From the NCBI GenBank assembly GCA_016165875.1, contig JABBOT010000001.1, forward strand, positions 12,832,540 through 12,896,539: a stretch of 64,000 nucleotides of DNA, given 5' to 3'. Positions 8,168 through 21,147 of this stretch are shown here, in pieces. Source of the DNA: Acanthopleura granulata. Taxonomy: Eukaryota > Mollusca > Polyplacophora > Chitonida > Chitonidae. Under the pieces are notes generated by a model. The model did not search any database. It was not told where the DNA came from and saw nothing but the letters and a program-made list of their open reading frames with translations. Numbering within the stretch: the first letter of the stretch is position 1; each line of letters starts with the position of its first letter. Both the position numbers and the translations under genes were made by a program.

Positions 8168-10549
8168 AAAGTTATGGTGCAACGGAATAACAAAAGTGTC
8201 AATTCGACGATGTTCGTCGCAACCCACGTTGACGGACACTTCCATAAAAGTAAATCATACACAAGGGGAGGTAACTGAGGTTTCCAAAACAAAGTTCGGA
8301 TGGAGCAGAACTTCACTTTTCTCTCTGCTGGAACTGTACAGGAGCCGCTACAGGACTGCAATTTAATTCACTTACATGTTTATACGATTTTGCAGTTTTA
8401 TGGCTGATGCAAAAAGGAGTGCCCAGGGATAAAATCCATCCTTTATTCTGACAAGTTACAATTACTGTCTAGTTCTACATTGCCATTTCAATCCTTTTAT
8501 AGACTGGACTGATGGGATTTTATAGCCGCAGAGGAAAGCAATGCTACAGCTTACGCGTTTTCACGCCATGTTAGATTAAGTCGTTTCTGAACGACGAATG
8601 CACCCCAAAACATGTGTTAACTGAGTCTCTTACCGCCCAGCTCAGTCGTAAACACAACATCCCACGTATATTCCACTCAGTAATGGCACGCCAGCCCAAA
8701 GTTCGCGAAACTGTCATCGTTTGAGAGGCGGTCATCTTGAGTCAACCATAGTTATGGGTGTTGAAGAGTCCTCGTTCCTGTGATGGCGCATGCGCGTTAA
8801 ACACGAAAGAAGCACATCATGGCCGATTAGCTGTAAAATACTTAGTTCTTTCGCAAACGGATTGAAATGGCAACCTGGGCCTAATTCCTGTCTGTAAACA
8901 GGAAACGTCTCGCACACGATGCGCCGCCAAAATTTTATCCCACCTTACACATACTCTATACAACTTACTTCACACATCCAATCGTGCTAGTCTTCGAAAA
9001 GTACACTTTTTGCACTAAAATATTCCAAATATGTATAAAACAGTGACTTTTGGCCCAATATCGACCCAATAACGACTCTCGCACCATATTCTTTTCTGTC
9101 CATTTTTCAAGTGCTCATTTATCAACACCCAAACAAATCATAACAGGGATAGGTCGACCCACCAGTTTTCCGTCAATTCTTCCACAAAGACAGGCCAGCC
9201 TTTACAACAATACCGAGGAATTGGCTACACACCACAATTAATGCCTCCGGGTCGTGAAGGACGAAGCTAGTTCCTCTCTATTTTAAGAGATATATTTTTT
9301 TTTTTGGCTCCTCTAGGTTGCCCTTTTTCATTTTTTTCTGCTTGATGGTGTGGTAACATTTTGTAGGAGAGGCTTCAAAGTTTCATTCCAGGTATAAATT
9401 TGTATGTTTTTCATTCAATAGAGGCGGATGCATACAAGGTAAAAGTAGTGATAATTCAGGGCTCACGGATCTCTTGCTGGGTGGGTTCGATCCCTGTCAG
9501 CTGTTCGTCAAATTTGCGAAAAATTTCACTGGTCATGCCCTATCAAGGATTTGACCGGAGTTTTCTCAGGGGACAAGGACTATGAGGCAAGAGAGGGTTT
9601 AGGGCTTGCAGTTTTAGGGACAGCGCTGTGAGGCCAAAAGTTAAGATGTAAGTAAATAAGAAATTAATTGTGGTGTGCCGCCAACTGTTTATGCACCCTG
9701 TAAGACATGTTCAGTTCCCCAGCAGAGCTACCTCTGCCGCATTTCTGCCATCTCAGCATATGTCGTCTTGAAGCCTAACACTACTGCAGTACATCACAAA
9801 CACAGATATGAGCTACTGGGGAAAAAACGAGTCCACCTGTGAGATTAAGTCTCAGTAATGCAGTTTAATAAAATTTTACACCGGTGCCAAAAGCTACGAA
9901 ACTGTATGCCGCACCCATACTTAAAATATACCGGTGATTAACTACAGGGTAGTGATACGAACGTAATAAACGAATGACGTCGTCACTAAGAGGTAGGCGA
10001 ATGACGTCATGACTGATCTCTCTCATACAGACATACTAAGGACTGCTGTCAATCTCATGCTAACCCAATCCGACTATAAGATTGTTGTTATTGTGTTACT
10101 ACTTCGTTTTATGTTTGTTCGTTAATCACACATATGAGCCGGAGTCGGCCATACCCTTTTTCAGGATATGACGATGATAATCATCCTTAGGCGAACTTGT
10201 CATTCTGAGACAGGCCTTCACGACCATTACATCAAATATACCTATCCACTTTTAACGTCTTTCCGGGTGCCGCTGGCTTTGTACCCTTCGATAAAAGTTC
10301 TCTGTCCACGTGGTCAACGGTATGAATATATAAATGTATAAATGTGCGCTGTCTGCGTCTGTCGCACCGGCGTCGCACGTGAACATTGTAGGAAAACAGG
10401 GATTCTTATGAACGTTGGCCACAAATAAACCAAACTGCTGGAACTTAACACATCCGTTGTTTGAAGATTAGATTGGTGAGAAACTGTAAGGCAAATAGGA
10501 GCAAATATAGGGTCCTGTAGCAATCTCCTACTTAACATTTTCTCCCTTT
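8168..10549. other. no recognised gene
   Basis: Intergenic sequence with only short open frames. A pyrimidine/T-rich run occurs near 9290-9310. No tRNA, rRNA or conserved coding signature is seen. Confidence 0.4.
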
Positions 10550-10880
10550 ACACCTCGAGCGATCTGTCGACTTTCTATTCACTAGCTTCATTTCCTGCTT
10601 CACAGTTTCTCCCTTTATTTACACCCTCATCTGGCGACTTTCCACTCACCCTACCTCATATACCTAAGTCTTCACCTTTTACACATCCATCTGCTGTCTT
10701 TCCACTCACTGCATCTCCGACTTTCTCCATTTACACCTCCATCCGGCAACTTTCCACTCACACCATCCCCTACAATAACACCTTCTCCCATTCCAATTCC
10801 ATATGCCGACTTTCCACTTACTCCTTCTACTTAACACTTTTTACCTTTACACCACCATCTGGCGACTTTCCACACACTCT
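10550..10880. repeat. about 65-70-bp degenerate tandem repeat
   Basis: Blocks such as CATCTGGCGACTTTCCACTC and CACCTTTTACACC recur about five times (10565, 10625, 10690, 10745, 10805 and 10855 regions). Confidence 0.7.
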
Positions 10881-11859
10881 CCTCCGGGCAAGTACTTTGC
10901 ATAGGATGTCAGCTGAACAGGCAGGGTATATTTAATAAGGACAACTAATATGAGTCAGACAAGTAAGGTATTCGGCCAAGCTGAGTCCATGAGACTCTTT
11001 CGTGAAATTAAATGCCATCTGGACAAATTAGATCTGCCAAACAACTGATATAGGTGGGTACAAAAGAGATGTAACGGTCGACACAAGATGTATTTGCTCT
11101 GTCTGAACCATCCTTTGATCAGCTAGCAGCGGCCAGACTGTGGCCCCTGGGCGGCTACACGACCAGGCTGCTCTATTATCCTCAACTCTTCGCCATAAAT
11201 GAAGACATTATACTTCTTCGGCTTACTTTATATATTGACTTAACCCCTGAATTTCCCCGGGGACACAAATCTGTTTGTGATAACCCCTGCGGGAGTGGGC
11301 CAGGGTAAGTCGAGGCGGAGCTGACCACAGCAGACCGTAAGTATCTTGCAAAGACGGACTGTATGGACACCACATGTGCCTACCCAGCAAGCCACGCCCA
11401 TTTTATACAATATTACACATACTAATCCTGGGGAGAATTGGTGTGAAGCTGACCTCATGTCGTTCTGCAGTCTGACTATCTTAGCGGGGTTAATTGTACG
11501 GGGAAGTACCGTAATGCCCACCAGATGGCGCTCGGGTCGCCAGACCGCCATTACAGGCTGAGACGGCGTTAGGAAAACACCGAGGGGCGGAAAGTCAAAT
11601 TTGAAGGCAAATGAATGGAAAGGTACTTATCAGTGTGTTTGCTGTTCCTTGAGCACTGTGCTCATGGTGTTTATCATGGACGCCAAACATGTTGACCAGT
11701 CCACAAAACACAACATAATAAAGTCAGGATGGTACTGACAAGAATACACATGTACTGCTTTACCACTCACATACGTTATGTTTGTCTAAGTATGTTATTT
11801 CAGCAACTTCTATGTTTTACATTTTCAATGTGTGTCATTATATTTATACATTTTAACAG
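10881..11859. other. no recognised feature
   Basis: Unique-looking intergenic sequence. The open frames on both strands at 11240-11560 show no recognisable motif or codon pattern. Confidence 0.35.
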
Positions 11860-12130
11860 GAGATACCAGGTATTTTCGAGCGTGATAATGTTGCAGTTGT
11901 GGATGGAGCCATACAGTTAGCAAGAGATACCTGATATTGATAGCGTTACTGTTTTGATGGTGTTTGTAGCCTACAATCAGCGAGACATTTCAGACATACA
12001 CACAGTGTGATAATGTTGCTGTTTTGATAGTAATTACGTTTACTAAGAGATGCTACAGATTCTGGCGGCGTGATGATGTTGCTGTTTTGGATGGTCTTTA
12101 CATTTAGCAAGTCATATCAGATATTCGCTC
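11860..12130. repeat. about 70-bp degenerate tandem repeat
   Basis: The blocks GCGTGATAATGTTGCTGTTTT, TTTACATTTAGCAAG and GAGATACCAGATATT recur about four times with drift. Confidence 0.65.
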
Positions 12131-13189
12131 AGTATTTATATTTAGTAAGAAACGTTAGATATTTTTTTCATACAGTCTCGGAATACAAAGACTCGGGCAG
12201 TGCACAGAGTCCTTTTGTACGGAGGCATCATGGTATACTGATTCTCCGAGTAGAGAAAAATCGCAGTCCCTTAATACAAAAAATCTTGAAGTTTTAGTCG
12301 ATATTTACAAATTCCTGCAGTATTGATTTTCATATCCACAGTCCAAAGAGTCCCTGAGTACAATATATTTGAAAGTCCAGTATTTGGGGAGTGAGAAAGA
12401 ACAAGCTAGTAGTCTATCTGTATTACAGGGTAAACCCAAGTCTGGCCTCACACAGGTAAGAAAGGACTTGGGATATTGGAGATCAGAAGCTGTAGCAACA
12501 TACAAAGACTCTCATTCATAAAGTAGTTTTTAGTGCAAACGCCTTGATCAAATTAGCGTGTAACGAGTGGTGAGTAAAATGCGCTGGTGTCATTTTGAAA
12601 TAACTGATGAGAGGTTAAAGTTCACATGGGCAGGTAAATAATCCAGCAGAATGAACAATGACTTCAGTCAGAGGAACTACAATAGGTGTAATCAGGTTAC
12701 ACATTGCGTAGTGACCTCACAAGAGGTCAAAGCCGAGGAAGTTCGTTCAACCGTGACAGCTACTAGCAGGGTTTCGGCACAGCGACATATTATATTAAAC
12801 CGTAGTAATAAGTCGCTCCAAGCCATGTACATCTTTTCTGTAATAAAGACGTCAATTTGTGATTGATTTGGTTCAGCTAGAGCCGTATCGCGAAGCCTGT
12901 AAATAGCCTCACGGCGAAAAAAGTAGGCTACACTCAACTATAACGGGTTCCACTCGTCAGATTAAAGTGGTCAATTTCTGGTGTACGGTCCATCAGTGTT
13001 TGTCATGATTTTACACGGTCAGTAATTTGTTGTTTTGTACGTGAATTCTTCTTGAAGAAGTCATTACACAACAAAGAAATAAGAATTTAATAAATGTTCA
13101 TACTTTTAGGACATGTTGAATCCATAAAGTGGGGGTGATTGTAAGTGAACCGCCCTCACTGGTTCTAGTCTAATACGACAATTTTAACC
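12131..13189. other. no recognised feature
   Basis: Intergenic, A/T-rich, with no supported coding exon or repeat array. Confidence 0.35.
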
Positions 13190-14335
13190 TACACAATTTT
13201 GTAACCTACTATGACAGGGCCAGGACCTACTATTAAAAGTTCTGACCTACTGGGACAAGGTTCTGACCTTTGATGACAAGGTCCTGAGCTACTACGAAAG
13301 GGTCCTGACCTACTGTGACAGGGTCAGGGCTTACTACGAGAGACCTTACCAACAATGATAGGCTTCTGCCTTACTATGACAAGATTCTGGCCTACAGCGA
13401 CAGGGTCTCGGCTTCTATGACAGGGCCCTAAAGGCCTATTTCAGACCTACTATGACGGATCCTAGTTTACCGTGACAGGTTCTGGCTTACTACGAAACGG
13501 ACCTGACCTACTATGACAGATAAGAGTTCTGACCTGTAATAACAAGGTCCTGACCTCCATGACAGATTCCAGACCTACTTCGACAGGGTGTTGATCTGCT
13601 ATGAGAATCGCGCGGTATTGTGGCAGGGTCCTGAAGTATTTTGAACAATCTCTGACGCACTGTGACAGGGACCTGAGGTATTATGGCAGAGCTCTGACTT
13701 ACTATATGACATTTTTCTGATCCACTATTTACATGACTAGTGCTTAAGCCGTACTCAAGAATATTTCATCCAGATGATGGTGGTCAGCATTATGGTGAGA
13801 GGAAACCGGACAGATCCCAGTGAAAAACACACGACCACCCGCAGGTTTGCTGGCAAACCTTCCCAGGTACGACTGAAGGGGAAGCCAACCTAAGCTGTAC
13901 TTGAACTCACAGCGACCGCATTGGTGAGAGACATTGTGGTCATTACCCTTCACTAGCACACTAAACCACTCGGTCATGGAGGCCCCTCTGACCTACTTTG
14001 ACAGGGTCCTAACATAGTGAGAAAGGGCTGTGACAAACTATAATAGGGCCCTACTGTGACAAGGTTCTGGTCCACTGTAGGAGGACCCTAATCGCCTATG
14101 ACAGAGCCCTGACCTACTATAACAGTGCTCTACGGACAAGGCTCTAACCTACTATGACAAAGCCCTTACTTACAGTGACGGAACCCTGACTTACAATGAC
14201 AGAGCTCTGACCTACTGTAACAGTGCCCTGACCTACTATGACAGAACTCTGACCTTCTATGACAGAGCCCTGGCCAACCACAACATCGCCCTAATGCACC
14301 TAATACGGACAAGGTTCTGACTCTCTAAGACAGAG
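13190..14335. repeat. 21-bp minisatellite split by a SINE
   Basis: Variants of TGACCTACTATGACAGGGTCC repeat roughly 40 times. The array is interrupted by a reverse-oriented SINE (13742-13986) and resumes with the same unit (13987-14335), so the array predates the insertion. Confidence 0.85.
13742..13986 (-). mobile_element. tRNA-derived SINE inserted in a minisatellite
   Basis: On the minus strand: GGGGCCTCCATGACCGAGTG at the head (box A), a box-B-like GTGAGTTCAAGTACAGC, the body, and the 3' block GAAATATTCTTGAGTACGGC. It lacks the usual (AAAT)n tail, so it is 3'-trimmed or eroded. No clear target duplication is seen because both flanks are repeat sequence. Confidence 0.88.
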
Positions 14336-14924
14336 TAGGGTGGTCACATCTTTGGTGTCGTCGAACTGAGGTGGCACTACAACCATGACGCGTCCAGAAA
14401 TATGGCGGTCCAACAATGGTTCCGTCACAACGACACACAACCAACAGACAATCAAACAGGGGGATTTGTCAACTCATTGCGTCCTCATTGTTTTCGTAAT
14501 GTTTTCAGCTTGTACAGATGAGACTGTGTCTCCAGGCGATTTCGCAACAACTACCCGCCATACTATGGTCGTACAGTGAGAGGGTTTCGCCCCGCCTATG
14601 GGTGCCAAGCAGTCTATAAAGCCGCCATCCTTTGTGAAGGTAGACGTCGTCTAGACACGACCACGTGACCGTATGGAACCAATCACGCACTCCACATTCC
14701 CCAAAGACAGACACAAATTATCTGTGCTTAATTAACTCAGGAAAACGTCATTAGAAGATCGTGAAGGTGAAATTGATAGCCAGAGGTACTTATAAAGAAG
14801 CCATTGTTTGAAGAGACAGCGATTTTGAGAGGATTTTATGCGTGCTCTCAACATAAATAACAGTGAATCTATAGTCGGAACAAGCTGATCGCTGATCCGT
14901 CCATCTGTTAACCATGCCACCTGT
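14336..14924. other. no recognised feature
   Basis: Short unique spacer between two minisatellites. Short open frames on both strands lack recognisable motifs. Confidence 0.35.
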
Positions 14925-15420
14925 GAAATACTCAACCTCTCAGTCTCTCAATCAGTTATTCACTCGATCGCGCAGAATGAATCAGCTGATGTGTCAGTCA
15001 GCCGCTCACTCGACCACTTGGTTTGAATCAACTAATGTGTCAGTTATCCAGTCACTCGATCACTCATTATGAATCAACAAATCTCGTAATCAGTGAGTCA
15101 TACGATCACTCAGTATGAATTAAACCATCTCTCAATCAGTGAGTCATTCGATCAATCAGTTAGGAATCGACCATTCTCTCAATCAGTAAATCAGTCGATC
15201 ACTCAGTATGAATAAACAAATCTATAAGTGAGTGAGATACTCGATCACTCAGTATGAATGAACTAAACCCTGAATCACCGAGTTACTCGATTGGTCAGAA
15301 TGAATCAGACAAATTCTCAGCATGTGGGTCATTCGGTCGTTCTTCAATATGAATCACCGAATCAGTGTATCAACCAGTCCGGCCACTGATCATTTAGTGT
15401 ATCACCGAACCAAACTCTCA
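14925..15420. repeat. about 50-bp degenerate tandem repeat
   Basis: Units built from TCAATCAGTGAGTCATTCGA, TCACTCAGTATGAATCAAC and AAATCTC recur about nine times. Confidence 0.8.
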
Positions 15421-16689
15421 CATCGGCCCGCGTATTCCCCACTTGATTGCTTGAAGGGTTAAGGGCCATGTTGGATCTGAGGTGAGGAATGTTGATATTT
15501 GGCTTCTCGGCGACAACAACAACAATAGCCTGCTTGTGTAAATGGAGGAAGTGGGCCCTAATTGACAAATCAGCTGGTAGTGTGTGGGCGGTTGTATTGT
15601 TGTATTTTTCATTTAGCTCATTCGTCAATCACTGGTACGTTCCTCACAGTACCTCTTCAGTGTAATACAGACATGTCCCATTCTCTACTATTGTGTGGAG
15701 CAGTCAGCATGGACTGGGCTGGCTGGGGATTGGTTGCATGGGGTTGGGGCGTGTGTAGGCATGTACGGTTACGTTTAGCTTTGTACCCCTGTCTAATTAT
15801 TTTATTACTGTCATTTTGACCATCTCATCTACACACAGCCAGGTATAACTGTAGATTGTACGGGGAGGGGAGGGGGGGATTAGCTTGTATTGACGTTTAC
15901 CGTCCCTCTGGGGCGATGCACGCCAGACAGGGCTTGAGGTTGTTAGCATTCGATAAGTTATATTAGTCAGTTACCAAGTATGGTGGGGTGTATAAAATCT
16001 ATGACATCGAGTTAGGAAGTTAGCCACAGCCTAGAATGTCTAATTATGATGTTTCGGAGCGCTCAGTACAGTAACTTCGTAAGGAGGGGGAAACGGGGAG
16101 GCGTATTTCTGCGTACATAATATGACGGGGATATATATGGCGTATCCATCGAAATATAAGGTGGGGAATACAATCCTCCACATTCCTCGCAGAGTCCTGT
16201 ATCATGGAGACCAAATCTGGTCAAGTATAGATTAGTGGGTAGGTGACCAGATAGGAGTTGAAATACTAGTATTTCGTCTTGACGACACCGAAGCGACAGG
16301 TCATAGCGTTAGGTAACTAGTGAGTTGTGTTCATGGAAAACTGAAGATTGTCTCTGAATAAATATACTTCCCTCATGGTATTTGTAGATAGCTATTAAAC
16401 AGAATTCGGACTGAGACAAGGAAACAATCGTACTATGGTAAATGGTAACAGATTCTTGTTGCAATACAACTATTTTGACCACTCTGCTCTGGTCCTCGGC
16501 ACATAAAAACATTTTTTTTTTGGCAGAATATTGTAGGCACTGTTTCTAATATATACAGATCTATTTGATTTCTCGCGAACACAAAAGCTGCTTCACTCAA
16601 AATGTCGTTGCCTATAACGACTGACAGAAAGGAAACGGGTTGTATATGTGTATCTTCTAATAGCAAGATATCGTTTTTATAATTATATA
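15421..16689. other. no recognised gene
   Basis: Includes a G-rich stretch near 15858-15880 (runs of 4, 4 and 7 G). No exon or RNA gene could be supported. Confidence 0.35.
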
Positions 16690-16905
16690 GCTTGATGGAT
16701 TAGAGGCCATTCAGTACATCTCCATCTTTTGATGAGTAGACCCCATTTTGTACATCTTTATCTTCTGAAAGGTAGACACCCTTTGGTACATCTCTGTTTT
16801 CGGTTAGATAGACCCCAGGGTGTACATCTGTACCTTCTTACAGGCAGAAACAGTTCTTGCACATCTATATCCTCCGATAGGCGGACACCATTTTATACAT
16901 TTTCC
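16690..16905. repeat. about 41-bp tandem repeat
   Basis: About five units resembling TAGACCCCATTTTGTACATC followed by TNTATCTTCTGA. Confidence 0.7.
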
Positions 16906-17589
16906 TCGAACAATCCTGTGTTTTCACTCTAGTTTATAACTTCAAATATGCATTATAATCTGTATGTACCCGTTATGGCACCGGGTTCAATCGGTACAAT
17001 GGAACGCATCGATTTAAATTAGAACAAACCCTATTCCGTAAATCGACCGACAGATTAATATCAACAAAATCGAAGTATCAACTGTGTTTATAGTGGAAAG
17101 GGGCAAGTATTATTGTCTTGAGTTTGTCTTGCTTTAACAGTAATCTTAGAGGTTACGATTTCTGGATATAGCACTGTATTTCTGGTTGTAATGCTGACAA
17201 ATACTGTGACCACTCCGTCTTCGAACCAGCGACTTCAAAGATAGGCAACAAATCGCCAGAAATACATGTCACCTATTTAGACACTCGACTATAGGAGGCC
17301 GGCTTCTTAAATTCACTTTCTAAATGACATCTACCAGGTTGTCTTATCTTAATTAAGATTAATTAATTATTTATCTTAATTAATTAGTCACATTCGACGA
17401 GTCGATACGACAAATGGCATCATGTAAACGTGGTTTACGATTTGTATCCGACGACTTACATCGATTGAAAATCCATACGTTTCAGTTTTGTATAAGAAAT
17501 CAAACCGCGTGAATGACGGCTTTAGGTAAGCTGTACCTTTTATTTTCTTGTGAGTAAATGTTATCTGTATACAGATTCTCATATATCAT
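16906..17589. other. no recognised gene
   Basis: Contains an A/T-rich near-palindromic stretch of TTAATTAA motifs at about 17345-17388 and nothing else recognised. Confidence 0.35.
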
Positions 17590-18560
17590 CAGAGCCTCAG
17601 TTTGGTGCCTTTACATTGGTATCTCAGATTCAGTCCGACTGTACAAAGCATCGTTCGCTTACTGTGCCACTGAAAGTAACAGAGATTCAGTCCGACCATA
17701 CACCTGCACACCCGAAGAGAGTCAGTCTGACTGTACACCTGTACCTTCACTCAAGTATTTCAGCACACTCAATACAGATTCAGCCCGATTGCACACCTCT
17801 ACACCTGTACCTTAATTTACCCAGTTATCAAAGTACACTTTATACAGATTCAGTCCTACTGTATACTTGCACCTTTAGCCTGGTATTTCAGTGGATATAA
17901 TACAGCCAGTCCTACTGTACACCTGCACACTTGCACCTTTAGTTCGATATCGTAAAAAAGAAAAATTATACTAATTCAGTTCATCTGTACGTATGCCTGT
18001 ACCTTCCGACAAGAATGTCATTTCACTTAATACAGATTCAGTCCAACATCAGCAAACCTACATCTGTAGGCACCTATGTGGTTAGTGTGCTAGTGCAGCA
18101 TAATAATCCAGGAGCCTCTCACCAATGAGGTCGCTGTGAGTTCAAGCCCAGCTCTTGCTGGCTTTTTCTCGATCCTTACCGGAGAAGGTCTCCCAAGAAC
18201 CTGTGGATGGTTGGATTCCCCCTGGGCTCTGCCCGCCAGCATAATGTTGGCCGCCTCCGTGTAAGTGAAATATTCTTGAGTGCACAATCAAGTAAATAAA
18301 TAAATAAATAAATAAATGATGAGACAGGTATTTCATTACACTTAATACAGATTCAGCCCAACAGCACACCTGTACACCTGTATCTTCAGACAAGAATCTC
18401 ATCACACTTAATAAATATTCAGCCCATCTACACACCTGTATCTTCAGACAGGTACCTTAGCAGGCTTACTACGCATACTGTTCGTCTGTACATGTGTATC
18501 TTCAGACAGGCATCTCAGTGCACTTAATATATACGCTTTAAGTCCGACACATAATACAGG
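17590..18560. repeat. about 65-bp degenerate tandem repeat split by a SINE
   Basis: Units combine TACAGATTCAGTCCGACTGT, ACACCTGCACACCTGTACCTT and GTATTTCAGCACACTTAA. The array occupies 17590-18070 and resumes at 18320-18560 on the other side of a SINE. Confidence 0.75.
18072..18317 (+). mobile_element. tRNA-derived SINE inserted in a tandem repeat
   Basis: Head GTGGTTAGTGTGCTAGTGCA, box-B-like GTGAGTTCAAGCCCAGC, the 3' block GTGAAATATTCTTGAGTGCA, and a long (AAAT)n tail (18293-18317). The box-A side is slightly shortened. Confidence 0.9.
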
Positions 18561-18569
18561 TACAGTAGA

Positions 18570-19450
18570 CATGTACATTTGTATCTCACCCAGCTATCTC
18601 ACACAGTTTAGTATCTGTATATACTGTCTACATGTACATCTGTATTTCAGCTAGCTTAGTACCTGTATACATTGTCTACCTCTATATCTGTGTCTCTCCT
18701 AGCTTGTAGTGCCTGTACATACTGTCCACCTGTCCATCTGTAACTCAGCTAGCTTAGTACCTGTATATACTGTCTACCTGTACACCTGCATCTCAGCTAG
18801 CTTAGTGCCTGCATATACTGTCTACCTGTACATCCGTATCCCAGCTACCTTAGTACCTGTACATAATGTCTACCTGTACATCTGTATTTCGTCTATCTTA
18901 GTAGCTGTATATACTGTCTACCTATACATCTCTATTTCAGCTAGTTTAGTACCTTTATATTCAGTCTGCCTGTACATCTGTATCTCATGTAGCTTCCTAC
19001 CTATATATACTGCCTACCTGTAGATCTGTATCTCAGCTAGTCTGGTACCTGCACATACTGTCTACCTGTACATCTGTATCTCAGCTAGCTTGGTGCCTGT
19101 ATATACTGTCTACCTGTACATCTGTATGTCAGCTAGCTTAGTATCTGCATATACTGTAAACCTGTACATCTGTATTTCAGCTACGTTAGTACCTGTACCT
19201 ACTGTCAACCCGTGCTTCTGTATTTCAGCTAGTTTAGTACCTGTATATACTGTCCACCTATACAGCTGTATCTCGGATAGCTTAGTACCTGTATATACTG
19301 TCCACCTGTATCTCAGCCAGCTTAGTACCTGTAAATACTGTCTATCTGTACATCTGTATCTCAGCTTTGTATCTGTATATACGGCGTCCCTGTACATCTG
19401 TATCTCACCTAGCTTAGTACCGGTACATATTGTCTACCTGTGTCTCCAGC
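18570..19450. repeat. 48-bp minisatellite with a period divisible by three
   Basis: About 18 units of 48 bp built from CTCAGCTAGCTTAGTACCTG, TATATACTGTCTACCTG and TACATCTGTAT. Because 48 is a multiple of three, long open frames appear on both strands (about 104 and 145 codons plus, 95 codons minus). These are treated as repeat artefacts: there is no signal peptide or splice context. Confidence 0.85.
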
Positions 19451-19559
19451 TAGCTAAATATCTTAACATATTTGGTAATTATACAGCTCATCTGTACATG
19501 TACACCTTGAGACAAGCTTCAGACTAGACAGTACATCCCAATACCGCTTGTACACCTAC

Positions 19560-20120
19560 TGTAGTCGCGGTCTTGCTGAGAAATCGGAAGGAGAGAGGCA
19601 GAAGTAAGTGGGGTTCACGGCACCGTGCTGGGCCGGAGTGGCGCGCACTGCTCAGGGCTTTGTTCCACTGAATTCCGGCAAATAGTCCTGTATGTCGTCT
19701 TTCATACGAATACCTATCGTACAGTGTATAAAGGGTGTCCCCGGAATCCGCAGCTGACTTTCTTCGAGTCGGCCACGCTGGACTTACAGCTAGCCTGCCT
19801 GTGTTCGTGGGACTTGGCAGAGCTGCTTACGGACACCTTATCCAGTAGGCAAGCCCTGGTAGTCTTCTCACACCGGTGGGAGAGAGAGGGACAGTGGTGG
19901 GCTCGGTGCGAGATTATACAGCGCGGTCGTGGGACAGCCACGTTGTGCGGTAACCGAGCCGTGCTGGACGAGTGCTTCGGTGTGACCCGCCACGCTCTGT
20001 CAGGTAGCGGGCCGAGGTGAGCTAAGGGGAAGAAGTGAGGGGAAGCTGGTAACTCTGACCACAGAGCGCCGCTGTCAGCAGACCGAGTCCGCAGCCGGCG
20101 CGTGAGGCGCCCTATCATCT
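19560..20120. other. GC- and CpG-rich segment with open frames on both strands
   Basis: Markedly richer in G/C and CpG than its surroundings. It holds a 131-codon plus-strand frame (19625-20020) and a 136-codon minus-strand frame. Neither translation shows a domain I recognise. It lies about 1 kb upstream of exon 1 of hydrolase copy B, so it could be a CpG-rich promoter or untranslated exon of that gene, or an unrelated coding exon. Confidence 0.35.
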
Positions 20121-20689
20121 CCACACAGATTTATTTCAATGTTTATTCTCGGACGATAATTCTGTGTTCACATGATGAACTAACGCGTGTACTATCAAAC
20201 TGGTGCGGTGAAAACAGGGGTAAGTTGCTGGAGCCGATAAGGCTGGTGTTGGGGACGGAGAGGGCGCACTGTCAAGGCACCGTCAGAGCAATACCGTCAC
20301 TGAAAATTGTCATTCTCCGAGTTGGGGAGCGACCGGGGAACTGTGGAATGAAGGGGGAAATCCGCCGTGAGTGGTTACCCACAGGCGATTTCTACCAGTA
20401 CAGAGAATAGTGCGGTTTGTATTCAGTACTTCGAGACACCTGTTTACATGGAAGTCAGCTGTAACATAGAAGCTACAATAACACATGTGAATTTCTGACG
20501 ACAGTCAGAATTTTATTTCCTCTGTATTTAAGACGCGATGTGAAAACTTCGAATTAACGATCTTGATTTACCGATTTGGGATTATCGATCTTGGATTAAC
20601 AGATTTGCTTTTCAATCAGCCGTGCATGGTCTATACAGCGATTTGAAAGAATTCTGTGATTGGCGAAATATTGTTACCAACCATGATTC
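20121..20689. other. no recognised feature
   Basis: A short unique stretch between the GC-rich patch and a minisatellite. The 102-codon frame at 20102-20410 has no recognisable motif. Confidence 0.35.
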
Positions 20690-21015
20690 GGTGTGCGCAA
20701 GGTGATTTAAACTGTGTTTTTACATAGGGTGATATAAACTTAGTCGGCATGAAGGATGGTATAAACTTTGATTGTACAGAGGATCACTGAAAAGCTGTAC
20801 GTGTGTACGGATGGTGATCATAATGATATAAAAGCTGTGCGAGTGTATGGATGGTGATACAAACCTTGTTTGACTTGATGATCGTACACATTTTGTTTGT
20901 ACACATAATGATATAAAAGCTGTGCGTGTGTACGGATGGTGATGCAAACGTTGTTTGACTTGATGGTGGTACTCATGTTATTTCTACAGATAATGGTATA
21001 AACACGGTTCGTGAT
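20690..21015. repeat. degenerate tandem repeat upstream of copy B exon 1
   Basis: The blocks GTGTGTACGGATGGTGAT, ATAATGATATAAAAGCTGTG and CAAACCTTGTTTGACTTGAT recur three to five times, ending about 130 bp before the start codon of hydrolase copy B. Confidence 0.7.
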
Positions 21016-21147
21016 TACGGATCACACCTTGCTTTGACAATTGGTGCCACTAAGAACGTGATACATTGTCCTGATGTTCAGGATTGCGGACAGGAGGTGG
21101 AAAGACTCTGTAGGCACGGTATGTTCCTAAGCCTCTCTTCAGTGACG

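Noticed and set aside
19090..19527. 145-codon open frame with repeated VYLYICISASLVPVYT-like segments, as a membrane protein
   Set aside because: It comes entirely from a 48-bp tandem repeat whose period is a multiple of three. The opposite strand is also open, and there is no splice or start context.
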